Source of the DNA: Thamnaconus septentrionalis
Lineage: Eukaryota; Chordata; Actinopteri; Tetraodontiformes; Monacanthidae
DNA: 64,000 bases
Reading direction: 5' to 3'
Assembly: GCA_009823395.1 (NCBI GenBank)
Contig: CM020501.1
Span: 19,718,361 to 19,782,360 of the forward strand
Below, one piece after another: positions 44,375 through 57,553 of the stretch. The notes beneath the pieces were generated by a model that searched no databases, was not told where the DNA came from, and was given only the letters and a program-made list of their open reading frames with translations. Within the stretch, counting starts at the first letter, position 1. Each line of letters begins with the position of its first letter. A program made the translations under genes and the position numbers.

Positions 44375-46461
44375 GTTTCCACTGATATTCTTTTTCGGCT
44401 ATTTAAACGTTAAAAGAATTCTAGCTATAATTATACAACAACATGTATTTATGAACATACATACATACACATATATACCTGTGCATGTAATATAGCATTA
44501 TTCTATAATTATTTATTTAGTTATATACATATTTGCATCTTCATCTATATAACGAGGGCTTTGTAATTATTTGGATATTCACCCTGCAACTAACTCCGGC
44601 CTTTCTGACCACCCCCTTCTCTCACTTCCTCTCTTCACTTTTGTATTTTCTTTTCACCCCAACTGGCCAAAGCAGAAGAGCGCCCTCTGGAGTCTAGATC
44701 TGCTTTAGGTTTCTTCCTATCAGGGAGCTTATCCCGGCCGATGCGACACCTTTGCTTGCTCTGGAGGGTTTCAGTTGGTTTTCTCCCGGTTGTGCAAAGT
44801 GCTTCAAAGTGCCTTCGGTTGTGATTTCGCGCTTTACAAGTAAAAAGTTGATTGACTCTCTCAGCGGCTTCTCGTCTCGCCTCGTCCCGTGGTGCCTCTC
44901 TCTCACCTGCAGCACGTTGGCGTCATTCACCTCCCTGGGCAGCAGCTGCAGGGTGGAGCCCTGGCGTTTCCAGGTGAGCGTGGGGCGAGGCCTGCCCGTG
45001 GCACGGCACTCCACCGCTACTGCGTCGCCCATCCGGACCCTGAGGGGCCCCGGAGGTGTGAGCTGCACTTTGGGAGCGACTGACGGAGGCAGGAAGACAC
45101 ACAGACGTGAATAGAAATGCTGCCACGGAAAGAGTATTTTCAGAACCTGGCAGAGCCTCCCATTGTCGCATGTTTTCAAGTCGTCTTGGGTAAATCACAG
45201 CAGTATTCTGTGAAGTACTGGGCAGGAATCTTGTAAAGCTCCACGTCTAAGCAGATGGTGTCAATGTGGAAGGTCTCAGCTGCTTAAACGTTTTCCCTGC
45301 TGTCTCTGTGAGGTTCCTGCTAATGTGGTGGAATTTATGAAGAATGAATTTGATGGAATTTTCCTACAGTTGTGCTTGTTGAGTCTAAATATATATATAT
45401 AAAGATATTCAACTTTTTTGCTTTGTTTTGCGGGATTTCAAAGGGTCAGCTGACAAGGTCAGGCGGTAGGTTTGTGCCCTCAAAACCAATCTCGCAGCGG
45501 TTCTCACATTTGACGTTGAGCACAACGGCGGCGGAGTGGCGGCCCGCGGAGTTGCTGGCCGTGCAGCGGTACTGGCCCTGGTTTCCTGGTCGGGCGTTGG
45601 CCACGGTCAGCACGACGGCGCCGGGGCCGATTTTAACGTTTGCTAACGAAGGGAGAGAACGCACGGTGGCTCGGTTAGACAGCCGCTGACACGGCTGATG
45701 CGTGAGGTACGGCGGCGGCGGCGCCGCTCCCGACCTGGCATGGGCTGGTTGTTGGCTCTCCTCCATTCCTGCGCCGCCGGAGCTCCGCTGCTCACTTGGC
45801 ACCTGAAGCTGAACGACTCCCCCTGGCGGACGGTGGCGGAGCGGGGCTCCACCGAGACCACGGGAGCCTGAGCAGCCACTGACCCCCACGCACGTACACA
45901 CACACACACACACACTCGCATAAATACACGTTCATTGCAACTCAGTGAACTCTCAGACTGGGTACAATACCAAGTAAACAAACAGCTAGCAAAGAGCAAA
46001 TATTCTAGAGCAAATACAGCGCTGGACAGAGTGCTTTTGATCACATGGTGGGAAAAAATATTAAATTCGAGTAGTTCAAAAATAAACCCTCTGTCAGAGG
46101 AATTGTTTTTGTAATGAAGTTAACTTAACGAAACTAAACATTAAGAAAAAAATCTATAATTACGTTGGAGTATGATTGCAGCGGTTGTGCCACAATTTGA
46201 ATCTTGAATCCAGATTTTTGATTTTAGCAGGCTGGTTTTTTTTTTGTTTTTTTTTTTAAAGCAACACAAAGAAATTTTCCACGGATGAACCACTTAAATT
46301 GGATTCAATGCCCCGCCTCCTCCCTGTCCCATCTTTAGTAAAAAATATTTCCTCCATTGCCAGGAAGAGTTTCTGACAAACACCTCTGAACAACTCACCA
46401 CACAAAACCCCTGCTGTTGACAACACTTAACCATAAAACAAGCTGCACGACACACACATCA

Positions 46462-46496
<35 letters not shown>

Positions 46497-46606
46497 CCAT
46501 CAAAGTGATGGTTAAAACAAGTTCCATCATTCAGTCACGTCACACTGGGCCAGTTACCTGAACACAGCAGAGCCAACAGGACGAGGACGCCGGGCGAGAA
46601 CCTCAT
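43046..46606 (-). CDS. Secreted multi-Ig protein resembling perlecan Ig region
   Basis: Exons on the minus strand: 46606-46558 (ATG and hydrophobic signal FSPGVLVLLALLCS), 45878-45735, 45642-45508, 45079-44907, 44318-44132, 44019-43840, 43326-43060. All joins are in phase; 378 codons are recovered. Ig domains are split over exons, with the usual cysteines and D-S-G-x-Y-x-C motifs (GNQGQYRC, DDSGVYIC, DSGQYICNA, DSGTYKCVA). About four I-set/C2-like domains are seen. The APPYTTC and GSHPIQFEW stretches resemble Ig repeats of basement-membrane perlecan (HSPG2), but I see no LDL-receptor, laminin-G or EGF modules. No transmembrane segment is seen. Reading past the 43060 donor stops four codons later (43046), so this is either a short terminal exon or an intron to unseen exons. 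No symbol is given because orthology to HSPG2 is only a resemblance. Confidence 0.78.
44337..44379 (+). repeat. GTT microsatellite in Ig gene intron
   Basis: GTT units with one GTC, beginning about 18 bp from the acceptor of exon 44318-44132. Confidence 0.85.
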
Positions 46607-47546
46607 GGTGAGCAGAATTCAGTCCCGCTTTCCCTTCGGCGCTTCTCTGCGATACTGTCTCTCCTCTTCAGACTCTGTCGACCTTTAACCCCGGGCTCAG
46701 TATTTACCCCCCCCCTCTCTCTCCGTCCCCTGTTCAAACACGCTGGTGGCGGTCGCTCGCCCCAAACCTTTCCACAACACGATCTTAAAAGACCCATATC
46801 ACCTGATCAAGACCCCCCCACCCCTGCCTCCCCAGGGCAGAAGCTGTGGTTGTGATTTAATCACAGCCTTCCCCTCAGAGAGCCGTCTCGCTCGCAGGCC
46901 AGACGGGTCACAGGAGGACCGGGAGGCTGCTCGCAAGGTGTCATTACAGCTCCTGAAAACACTGGTTCAAATATGAGCAGAGCAAAGAGGAGAGTCCTGT
47001 TTGTCCAGTGAAATACACGTTGGGCGTATCGAGTAGCTGGGACACGTGACTTTGGAGCAATTCTTTGTTTTTGTTTTTTAAAATCACAAGTATAAAACAG
47101 ACACAGAGCCGCGGAGAAGCAGCTTTTAGTTGCACCGTCTCCATCATATTTATTTTCTTTGTCTAACTGATATGAATTAAATGTTCTCACCTGTGGATGA
47201 TTTCGAAAAACAGTAAATAAATCTTCCACTCATCCAAAAAAAAACAAAAGCGCGCAAGTTCAAAGAGCACAGTCAGAGTCAGCTTCACATTTTAGCCCAG
47301 AATCTTCGTCACCAATCCTGACAGACGCTATTTCATTGTGCATTAAGGGTGAAAAATTGCATCTTTATAATCTGAAATGGGAGATCAAGTTTGTGCGTGT
47401 TTGAATAATCAACCACATAAAGATCTGAAGATGAGAAAAACACGGCGGCTGATGATTCATTTTAACTTGAAGGAATTCACTTTTACCCTTTTGCCCAAAA
47501 GACCACACAGCGGGACAAACAATATGTAGGAAGTGAGTATATTCAA

Positions 47547-47552
47547 TTTATT
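47547..47552 (-). terminator. pbx4: Candidate pbx4 polyadenylation signal AATAAA
   Basis: The first canonical AATAAA I found on the minus strand downstream of the proposed pbx4 stop, about 985 bases away. Its use depends on the tentative last exon being correct. Confidence 0.25.
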
Positions 47553-48049
47553 TGATAAGTTCAGCCGTTGGGATAGTTGAGTTCTTTCAATGCTCATTCC
47601 ATCTGTTACAAAACTTTTCTTAAAAAACAAAACAAACAAACAAATCTATTCATCCCCCTAAAAGAAACAACAATACAATCATCAATTTATCTTTTTTCAG
47701 TTTCCGTTTTAAAAAGACGTGGGAGTAACATGATGAAAACACACACACCTGCAGGAAGGCCACGTGCAGGTGTTTCACAGCGTCCTCACCATTGTTGTCA
47801 AGAAGAAAAGAAACAGAAAGACGCTGCGTGACTAAAACCTAAAAACTAAACATGAAGGTGTCGAGTCACGAATGTGCAGCCTGGGGGGTTTAAAGGGGCT
47901 TGCTGAGAGTGTCGGCTGTCTTCGGGAGGAGTTGCAACTCGCAGGGATTCCTCAGTGCGGAACCCACTGCAGCGCAGCGGGACTGGGATTCAAATGAAGA
48001 CACAGCTTTCCACCAGGAAGTGAAAGTCAGCCTCTGATCGAGAAAAGTC

Positions 48050-48163
<114 letters not shown>

Positions 48164-48535
48164 ACCAAAGTGTAAAAAAACAAAAACAAGAGCTAACCAC
48201 TGAAACGGCAGACTGGCTTCGACAAGAGCCACGTGCGGGTTCGTGGCTCCGCTGGTGAACCGCTTTCCCCGCCACCACTTCCTGGTAGCACGAGCGTGTC
48301 TTTACTACCAATGCGCTTCTACTGCCCCCTGCTGTCCAAGGCTGGCGCAGCGTATTCACCACGAGCCCCGCAGCGCTCAGCGTTCACGTCTGCCGTTCGA
48401 GGTCTCCCCCCCTCCCTTGGCTGCGTGTTCGTACAGTGGAAAGAAGACACACATGCTTACAAAGAATGGCCAATAAACAAACAAAAAGAACAATCAAACA
48501 AATAACAAATTGATATAGGTGTGTAAGAAAAGAGT

Positions 48536-48765
48536 TCAGTGGAAGGTGGAGGCTGTGGAGCGCAGCAGCAGCTGCAGGTGGCGCCGCGCTGTCAGCCTGG
48601 TGGTGGATGTGAGGGAAGGAGGTACCAGTGACGTCCTGCGAGCCTTCACTGACCTGCAGAGACACAGCAACACAATGCTCAGTGGCAGACTCCTGACTCT
48701 GCCATGTATGTATGTATGTATGTATGTATGTATGTATATGTATGTATGTGTGTATGTATATACAC

Positions 48766-48796
<31 letters not shown>

Positions 48797-48814
48797 CTTA
48801 TATAAACACACATA

Positions 48815-48879
<65 letters not shown>

Positions 48880-49243
48880 CACATACATATACATATATTT
48901 ATACACATACATATATACACATTTATATATATACATACTGTATATATATAAATGTGTATACATGTATATATATATATATGTGTGTGTGTGTATATGTGTA
49001 TGTATGTATGTTTATACATACATACATACACATATATATACACATATGTATATATATATACATATATACATACATACACATATATACTTATATAAACACA
49101 CATACTGTATATATATGTATATACACACATATATACACATACATATACATATATTTATACACATACATATATACACATTTATATATATACACATACTGTA
49201 TATATAACACACATAACACATAGACACATATATACATTTACAA

Positions 49244-49294
<51 letters not shown>

Positions 49295-50642
49295 CTTACA
49301 TATATACATGCATATATATGCATATATAAACACATATACATACACACACATACATACATATATATACATAAATGCACAAAGTTTGCTGCTTTCTCTTTGT
49401 TTGAAGAGTTTATTGCGTCTTATCCGCATTCAGATGAACGATTCATGAATCTTTAAAATAAACTTTCTTCACTGTTTATTTTTTAAAATAATTGGTATGA
49501 AAACGTTTCTCCACAGCCGAGAACGCTGCGAACGGAGAAGAAAAACAAGTCGAGTGCCACCTTCTCCGCGTTTCAATCTGAATGATCTAAATCCATTATT
49601 TATCACTTTGTCTCAGGCGCGACTGCTCTGCAGTCACGACACGGTTCTGTCAACCTTTGGCAAGAATGAAAAGGCGAATAAATGAGTTTTAAAAGAAAGA
49701 AAGAAAGAAAAAGAAAAAACAGCCTGCAGAGCTGAAGCTAAAACCAGACAGGAGGCCGGATTCGGTTTCCGTTTTTGGCAGAGGGAACCGTTGCTAAGAA
49801 TATTCCCTCGACGCAGGGGTCAAGACGCCGCCGTCGCCTGCGATTACTCGGAGTGACACGCGGCACTGGCGAAAAAGGGCTGAGACTGTTGCCATGGCGA
49901 CACACTTTGAGTCGCCATGGCAACAGAGTGTAACCATGGAGACTCACATGGAGAGTGTGACGGCAGAGGGCTCCTCTTCATCACCTCCCATCCGGAGTGT
50001 AACACGGGCCTGGGTACCCTGCTGCGGACACACAAAGGGTGGCGGTGACGATGATGAAGATGAAGGTGATGATGGTGGTGGTGGTGGTCGTCGTGATGAT
50101 GACGATGAAGATGATGATGATCAGAAGTGCATCCACATTTAAAGGTCCCATGCTATGACAAATTCACTCGACCAATGTTTTCCATAATTGATGCCTCTGG
50201 AGCTCCACAGGAAATCCAATCTTTGCTACTTTGGTGGCAACACACACGCACACTTTCAGAATTCCTCTTCGTCCACCCTCCTGGCTGCGGGAGGGAGCGC
50301 CTTCCAAACATGTTGAAGCTCCAATAAAACATTGGTTTTAGCAGGAGGCTGTAAACAAAGGGCTGAATCTGCTGTTTTGAGGAGATTTACAGAGATTTCT
50401 GTGGTTTAAAAGTCCCAGTGGGGGACATGGCTGCGTTTTCCCATTTCTGGCAGCCTTCAGGGTCTTTCTATCAAAGAAGATTTTAATGTGTGGATTTTTC
50501 TACGGTGGATCCTGCCAGTGAGCTCCAGAAAGAGGAGGAAAGAAGAAAAGTCCATCCTTCACTTCTTTTTCTTGACCCACTTTTTAGAAAGCGTTTGTTA
50601 AAACCTGCTCCTCAGTTTCCGGAAACAACAAGCACGTGTGTG

Positions 50643-50674
<32 letters not shown>

Positions 50675-50893
50675 ACTGTGTACCTGACTTTGGTGTGACG
50701 GGGGAGTTGGCTTGGCTGGCCTCAGACGAAGCGCCGGCCGCCGGCTTCCTGTTGGTGTACATGCTGGCTTCCTCACTCAGCTTCGCAATGTTCTTCTTGT
50801 AGCGAATTCTCTTGTTCCCAAACCAGTTGGCCACCTGGGCCACAGAGGGGCGGGGTCAAAGGTCAAAACCAACCAACATTGTAAAGACACACT

Positions 50894-50928
<35 letters not shown>

Positions 50929-51073
50929 ACGCGAGCTGCCATCACCACGACAGACACGCTGTGGACGGAGATGCTCTGTATTATGATGATACAACAATAT
51001 ATTGGAATTAAATATATATTCCAATACATTGGAATTTGCTTAATATTGCAATATAGTCCACAATATAGCTATA

Positions 51074-51106
<33 letters not shown>

Positions 51107-53748
51107 GTGTGTGTGTGTGTGTGTGAGTCGGACCTGAGACACAGTGATGGAGCACCTCTTGGCCAGCTCCTCCTTGGCCTCCTCGCTGGGGTACGGGTTC
51201 GACAGGTGGGTGTAGAAATACTCGTTCAAAATATCTGCCGCCTGCTTGCTGAAGTTCCTCCGCTGCCGCCTGACACGGAAAAACAATTTTTCCCGTGGTA
51301 GAAGGTGAGCGAGGGATGAAAGAAACGAAACAACAACACACACACACGCAGAAATTCCCCCCACCTGGCATCCAGGAACCTGGAGCGCAGGATCATGACG
51401 GCCTCGCACGTGCTCTGCTTCAGCTGCATCTGGATGGTGCTGAACTTCTTGTGGATGATGGCCACCATCTGCTCGATCTCTTTGGGGGAGACGGGCCGCG
51501 TCCGCGACTGCTCCCTCAGCAGGTTCATCACGTGGTCGGTGAACTCGCTGCAGGCCTGCGGGTGGAGAGCACAAGAAGTCACGACCTCACAAGGATGATG
51601 ATGATGATGATGTCGGGATGCAACTCTGTGCTTTTGGGTTTTTTTGTTATTTTTTTGGAGGGGGGGGTCTTACTGTGATATTTTAAAGGTCCAGTGTGTC
51701 AAATTTTCCCAGTTTTTTTGCACAAGATGGCAGCTAGCAAAGAAGTTCAGGATCAGACGTGGGCAAACTAAGGCCCGGGGGCCATATGCGGCCTGCTGAG
51801 CTTTTTAATCTTGATAATTTGATAGTAAGTACTTCACAAAAAAAACTGTATTTCATCCATTTTTCAGTGTTTTAAGAGTCATTTCAATAAAGAGCTAAAC
51901 CAAATTAACTTTGCTGTACTGCGAGTAAACACTTTTATTCATGTATTTATGGACAGCATGTTGAGCTTTGACCAATATAAAAATCATAAAGCAAGCCAAA
52001 TTTTACACATTGAACCTTTAAAGGCCTGGCGTGTCACATTTAGCACCATCTGGTGGTGAGACTCTGCACTGCAAACAATGTTAACGTTAACAACTGACTC
52101 ATGGCAAGCTAGGACTACCTTGAGAGGCCTTCAGAGATAATTCTGACTGAAAGCAGTTGTGTGGTGTATGTTACTTTGGTGACAGGGCCCCCTACTGACC
52201 AAACTGAACTCAAAGCTTCCTTCTCACCTGTTCGTACTTCTCCAGCTCAGCGTGGTACATCTGCCGGATGTGCCCCAGCTTCTCTCGGTACTCGGTGTGC
52301 TCCAGGTTGCTGCCGTCGCCGGGCACACCCCTGCCCCTGCCGCGCGCCGCCACCGCCGCCGCCGCCGAGGCCCCGCCCCTCTCCAGCCCCGTGACCCCCT
52401 CGGCTATCAGCATGTTGTCCAGTCGCATGATCTGGGGGTCCGGGGACGAGTCCTCCTGGATTCCTCGGAGACTCAGGGCTGCAGCGACGGAGGGGAGACA
52501 GTCAGGTAAAAGATGTTTAAGGAACTCAGAGGTGAATCTTTTGTTTTTTCTGAATCGTCGGCTGAACTGGAAAAACAGGAGGAAGTTACGGAGGCCAAAG
52601 CTGTTGAGATGAGCGCGAGACGTCTGACACGCAGCCCCTCCGGGCGCCCAGCTGCAATATACAGACTGGAGCGGAGAGTTGAGATAATTAGGGAGCTTAT
52701 CTGCAGGTCAGTCGTTTGCACTGAACGAACTGCGTAACCTGTATTTGTCATTTGTCTCTCGTAAATCATCCTCCCCTCAGGCCCCTCGAGCTCAAGCTCT
52801 TAATGTAAACCAGCTCACTCACAGTGCAATATTCTCTTAAAGACGAGTCTGTCAAGTCAAAAGTAAGTACTGGGAGGAGATTCGGGGGCGTTGACACGTT
52901 TATTATATGGATGAAAGTTGATTTTTTTTTTTCTCCAAATTTCCGGAATGCCAGCAAACCAATGAATCGATCAGAACACACTTCTTTCACAACAACAACA
53001 ACAACAACAGGTCCAAATACATGGTCACTACGATTGTCCCATTTACATACAACACTGGATGAAGTGATTGATTGATTTGTTTTGGTTTCCCATAATGCCG
53101 TGCGCTGTGAGGCGGACCGTTTGTCACATGATCACATATTCCCACACCCAGCGGGACCAGGAAGCCGGCCAGTTAGTGTGTTGAAGATAGAGTTGTTGAG
53201 TAGAGTCGGCTTTAATCCCACTGCGAGGTAGACGAGGTACAACGCTGCGTCCATCTGAATGGCACATTTTGTATTTTGTATTTGTTCAGCCTCTGGTGTG
53301 TAAAGAACTTGCGTCTGCCGCTGTTCTGATTTTGAATTTGAAAAAAAAAAAAGCGCATTGGGTGAAAGTGCAGTACTCTAGAATGACAATATCAGAAGAT
53401 TGGCAGAATCAGTGCCAAGTCAGCAGGTACTGACCTTTATCCTAACACAGATTCTTGAACACGAAGACATTTTTATGTGCACAACAGCAATAAAATCAGC
53501 TGCCTTTTTTTTAAGCCACTAGATGGTGCTAAGTCACCCTATGCACATCTCCGCACAGCACCGTCTGCATTCTTGATTTGGAAGGTAAAAAAAAATATAC
53601 ATATATATACACATACTATACTGTGGACCAGATTGCAATATTAATCAAATTCTGCACATTCCAGTAACACCACATTGTGACGTCGTACTACAGTGTGTCG
53701 TTGATCAGTCCGACCTCACTGTGTCTGTGGTGGTGATGGCAGCTCTCG

Positions 53749-53805
<57 letters not shown>

Positions 53806-53998
53806 CTGTTAATTAGCAACTGGCGCTCCAGGAGCGACTAAAGACCCGGTGAAAAATGAAAGCTCATCGGAGACGTTGTTAATTGGCGCAATTATGCAAA
53901 TTAGGGCTGGCAATTAGCAGGTAATTCCGGGGGATCGGACTCCGATTTATAATCACGCAACGAGGCTGCTGACAGCATCCACATCTGGCCGTCAGCGT

Positions 53999-54092
<94 letters not shown>

Positions 54093-54385
54093 CCTGGTTC
54101 TCAGAAGAGCTTCCAGAGAATATCTTTACCACATGTGCACTTTCCAACCGTGCACGTCCTCCCCCAATCCAAGCATCCAGGCTCTCCCTTCCTGCCTCAT
54201 CAATCCTCCGCTTCAATTTGTCATCACCCCGTTAATTCTTCTCCTCAACCAGACAAAAAAAAAAAAATGCAGAAAGGGGAAAAAAAAAGTTCCACGTGGG
54301 AAAAACACTTTTGAGATGCTCAATTTCTTTTGGTTTTTAATTAGGTGCACGTGAAGGAAGTTGCAGTGACTCGCACGCTGCTGCT

Positions 54386-54417
<32 letters not shown>

Positions 54418-54875
54418 AAAAAAGTCACTTTACTCTCTCAGTTCGTACATTTGGAGAGTGTCTTGAGAGTGGAGGCAGGCTGATTAAGCAGTCTGGCCTT
54501 TCAACGTGACAAAGCAGATTCTCTTGAGCAAACAAACAGGCCTAATTTCTGCCATATTTGCTCATTGCGTCGGTCCAAAAACATGTTAAAAGCTGGCGTT
54601 TAGTGCACGACTGCGTCCTGATTTATTTCACTAACCAAAACAACGCTTTAACACTTTAAAGCCCCGGTGGGTACGATTTAGCTGAACGTATATTTCGCCA
54701 ATACATATTTTAACACCTCTTTTTCTGAGGTTCCACTCAATCTGACATGAATATTGTACCAGCTGTGATGTCATGGCGAAATCATCAAACTCTGAGCTGG
54801 ATCACATTCTGACTATTGCCTCCTCATAAATTACTAATACATACCGACATACATTATATATATATGTATATTATG

Positions 54876-54919
<44 letters not shown>

Positions 54920-57553
54920 TGTATATATATACATATATATACATATACATATATATACATATACATATATATATATATAGATAGATATATATAGATACAT
55001 ATATATACACATATAACATATCATGCATATATTTATATGTATACATACGTACATATATGTATATATACATCTATATTTATGTTTGTGTATACATACATGT
55101 ATATGTATGTATACACATAAATGCATATACATATGTATGTATATACATATATACATATGTATGTATGTCTGTATACATGTATAGACAGACATACATACAT
55201 ACATACATACATGAATTTTAAAATATTCAATGCTTATTTAACAACAATTTCAGCATTTCTAGCTTCCATTTGCTCAAATCGTTGTTGCATTTTTTGTTTC
55301 TATTCCCGTGAAGCAATTTGCGTTACATTCCTAATGTTTGAAAGGTGCTATAGAAATGAAATTTGATTTGATTCAATCACTTTAACCAGAAGCAAAAAAA
55401 AAACCATATTTTTAATATAGATGATATAACATATCAGCCATATCTAATCGCCTATTAGCCGACCTGCTCTCTCAGCATTGGTCGACCACTACTTGAGGGA
55501 ACGAGTGCTTGTACACAACGCACGCACACACACGACAAATGGGCTGTAGCACACAGCAGCTCGAAGAAGGCACTGCACCGACCGAGTAAACCCAGCTTTG
55601 CGAGTACGAGGGTGGCCGAACCGTCTCCCAGCCTGAGGATCCCACCCCGCTCAGGTGTCTGGAGATTATCAGCCACCTGCCAATCCGTGAAACACACCCA
55701 TCACCACCTGTCCCCACCACTCATCCATCAATCTGTCCCCCACTCTCACTATCTCGCTGGCTCGCTATCCTTCTGCCTTCTTGCTTTTGTTTTGTTTTTT
55801 GTCTCCTGTTTTTTGGTCGGGTCCAGAACTGGACCTCCCACGCTTCTTCCTCCCTGCCTCATTTTGGTTCCTCTTCACATTCTGCCGTTTTCGCCTTGTG
55901 CGTGGTGTATTGTCCGACAAAGACATGCAAAAGGCGGGACGGTACAAAAAAAAAAAAAGACAAAGTGTGAACACAGAAGCACGAGAGAAGCCAGATGGTT
56001 TGTTTTGGTTGCTGATCGATCTGAAGGGGAAGGTCATCATGAAATCAGAAAGATTCTAACAACTCCAGGTAAACTAGGTGTTCTCACCGCCAGGCCTACG
56101 TTCTTTGCCTTCCCAAGCACCAAACCGTTGCAGCACCAGCCTGCAACATTTTGCTAAAAAACAAGGCTGCTGACAGGCAACTCACCCGATCGCTCTTTGA
56201 TGTCACACAGAACGCTGAACAGGGCCGGCTTCATCCTGTGGCAGTTCAGTGCGTGCTTCCTGCGATGGAAGACAAAGAAGAACAATAAGAAAGAAAGGGG
56301 GAGGAAAAAAGGAGCAGGAGGTTCAGAGAGTTGAGTTGTCAGTGACAAATTGAACCCTGGCAAGCGTTTACAAGCGCCGACGCTCATCAGAGGACCCTGA
56401 ATGAGAAAGGCAACAAGTCGGTGCTGAACAGGCCGGTTTCAAATGATCAGCGGAATCTGCGAGAGGGCCGGGAACAGGCCCGAGCACATAGCTGGGTAAT
56501 ATACCTGAACACAATCACCTGAGGGACGTAAAGCGCACAAACGCACGGAAGTGTATGGGAGAAAGCGCACAAACGCACGGAAGTGCATGGGAGAAATCCG
56601 GTCGTGTGCTTCTCCTGCCTCCTTTCACTCTCGTACACATCATAAATAATGTCTCTTTTGGGAAAAATGCATGTGCTTGTAATATAATTTGCATTATCTT
56701 GAAAGTAACATTTAAATAATTTGAGGAAAGAGAAAAGGAAGTTTAGCTGATATGCAGCAAGACATTATTCTTCTTGGCTTGCAGATATTCCTATATATCT
56801 GCTGTCTTTTCCCCATTTTAAAGGTGCTCGAGATTTACATTTACATACAACATCACAGCAAGAAATACGTAATAGTGCAGCACGTTTTGCTTCAGATGTT
56901 GCACTCGATTTGCCTTCTTCCTTGTACTAGCTTGGGCGTCAGGGTAAAAAGATCATTAAACATTGAGCTAGCCCATGTTCTGTGCTGCTATAGATACGTG
57001 CAGTGGAGTGGAGTGCAGTGCAGTGCAATGGCCTCCTCACAAGAGGACCTGCTCTTTGCATAAAGACAACAGTTACTTATTTCAAAGCTATTTGTCTGCA
57101 TCTTCTATCTTGGCTAATGGTTCCTATCGAGTTGTTCCACAGTGGCCTGTAAATCCATGTGCTGAATTGTACAAACACACGTGCCACATTTATTGTGTGG
57201 GTTTTCATCTAAAGCCACTGGGTGGCTGCTGGTTGTCGGGGTCACGTGACGTGCGCGGAGGAAGCGGTGAAATGGGGGCGAGAAGGAGCAGCTCGGTTCT
57301 AGGGTGGGTGGTGCTGGTGCTGGTGATGTTACCTGGCCTGCGCCTCGTCCAGACTCTCCTCCGTGATGCCCATGATCTGCTGCAGGATGCCACCGATGTC
57401 CTGCGGCTGCTGCTGTTGCTGCGGCTGCTGGTGTTGCTGCTGCTGCTGCTGCCCGCCGAGGCCGTGGAGCTTCATCACGGCGTCGGGCTCGCACAGCTCC
57501 CCCTGGGACAGTCCGACGGGACAGTCCAGCATCATGTGGTTGTGGTGCTCCAT
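48536..57553 (-). CDS. pbx4: PBX TALE-class homeodomain transcription factor
   Basis: Nuclear homeodomain cofactor of HOX and MEIS/PREP proteins. Exons on the minus strand: 57553-57333, 56259-56186, 52478-52228, 51555-51365, 51269-51134, 50834-50684, then tentatively 50018-49985 and 48653-48536. They sum to 1176 nt, 391 codons plus stop; human PBX4 has 374. Residues 35-51 are Gln-rich. The PBC-A core reads [10 protein letters not shown] and [22 protein letters not shown] includes [12 protein letters not shown], an Ala-rich stretch, and [19 protein letters not shown]. The homeodomain begins near 247 with RRNFSKQ, has the TALE loop SNPYPS and recognition helix [14 protein letters not shown]. 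An ARGRGRG stretch and synteny favour pbx4 over pbx2. The last two exons rest on splice sites, phase and weak similarity to the PBX C-terminus (PPSLTSTT compared with PSSVTSPT). The usual exon with a GDLF/GDAF motif was not found. Confidence 0.88.
48705..49375. repeat. Long TATG/ATAC/AT composite satellite
   Basis: About 670 bp of TATG, ATAC, AT and CA units, in the pbx4 intron between the two tentative last exons. Blocks such as acatactgtatatata recur, so it expanded by duplication. Long open frames rich in Y, I, H and T are artefacts. Confidence 0.9.
49888..49943 (+). promoter_or_regulatory. Cluster of three X-box (RFX-type) motifs in pbx4 intron
   Basis: GTTGCCATGGCGAC (49888), GTCGCCATGGCAAC (49911) and GTAACCATGGAGAC (49930) all match the palindromic RFX consensus GTTGCCATGGCAAC closely. 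The first two are also exact reverse complements with a 9-base spacer. They lie between pbx4 exons 50018-49985 and 48653-48536. Function is inferred from motif only. Confidence 0.5.
50140..50400 (+). repeat. Dispersed TGATGTCACA-family repeat, copy 5
   Basis: Lies in a pbx4 intron. Starts AAAGGTCCCATGCTATGAC and ends with GCAGGAGGCTGTAAACAAAG; the central palindrome is degraded. Confidence 0.45.
51683..52021 (+). mobile_element. TTAA-type MITE with nested hAT-like fragment, in a pbx4 intron
   Basis: TTAA at both ends; inverted termini TTAAAGGTCCAGTGTGTCAA and TTAAAGGTTCAATGTGTAAA. Bases 51759 to about 51898 (gtgggcaaactaaggcccgg onward) resemble the hAT-like element at 28061, so a second element is nested here. 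A further TTAAAGG unit with a TCTGGTGGTGAG stretch abuts at 52018 and runs to about 52200. Confidence 0.65.
54000..54089 (+). repeat. Long CA microsatellite in pbx4 intron 2
   Basis: About 45 CA units, the longest in the window. Confidence 0.9.
54845..55210. repeat. AT/ACAT composite tract in pbx4 intron 2
   Basis: About 365 bp of AT, ACAT and ATGT units like those at 48.7 kb. Confidence 0.9.
56530..56593 (+). repeat. 32-bp tandem duplication
   Basis: Two head-to-tail units (56530-56561, 56562-56593) with one mismatch (T/C), in pbx4 intron 1. Confidence 0.9.

Larger units (their letters stand above)
52479..56185 (-). other. pbx4: Large pbx4 intron 2
   Basis: Runs between exons 56259-56186 and 52478-52228. 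Contains CT/CA tract 53751-53802, a long CA tract 54000-54089, GAA tract 54388-54420 and the AT/ACAT tract 54845-55210. No exon recognised within. Confidence 0.6.

Noticed and set aside
48536..48785. Minus-strand frame beginning [10 protein letters not shown] after the 48653 acceptor
   Set aside because: Its phase does not join either pbx4 exon 49985-50018 or the homeodomain exon; the other frame does and ends at a stop.
48519..49223. 234-codon plus-strand open frame rich in Y, I, H and T
   Set aside because: It is the translated TATG/ATAC/AT satellite; no domain, no codon bias, and it overlaps a pbx4 exon on the other strand.
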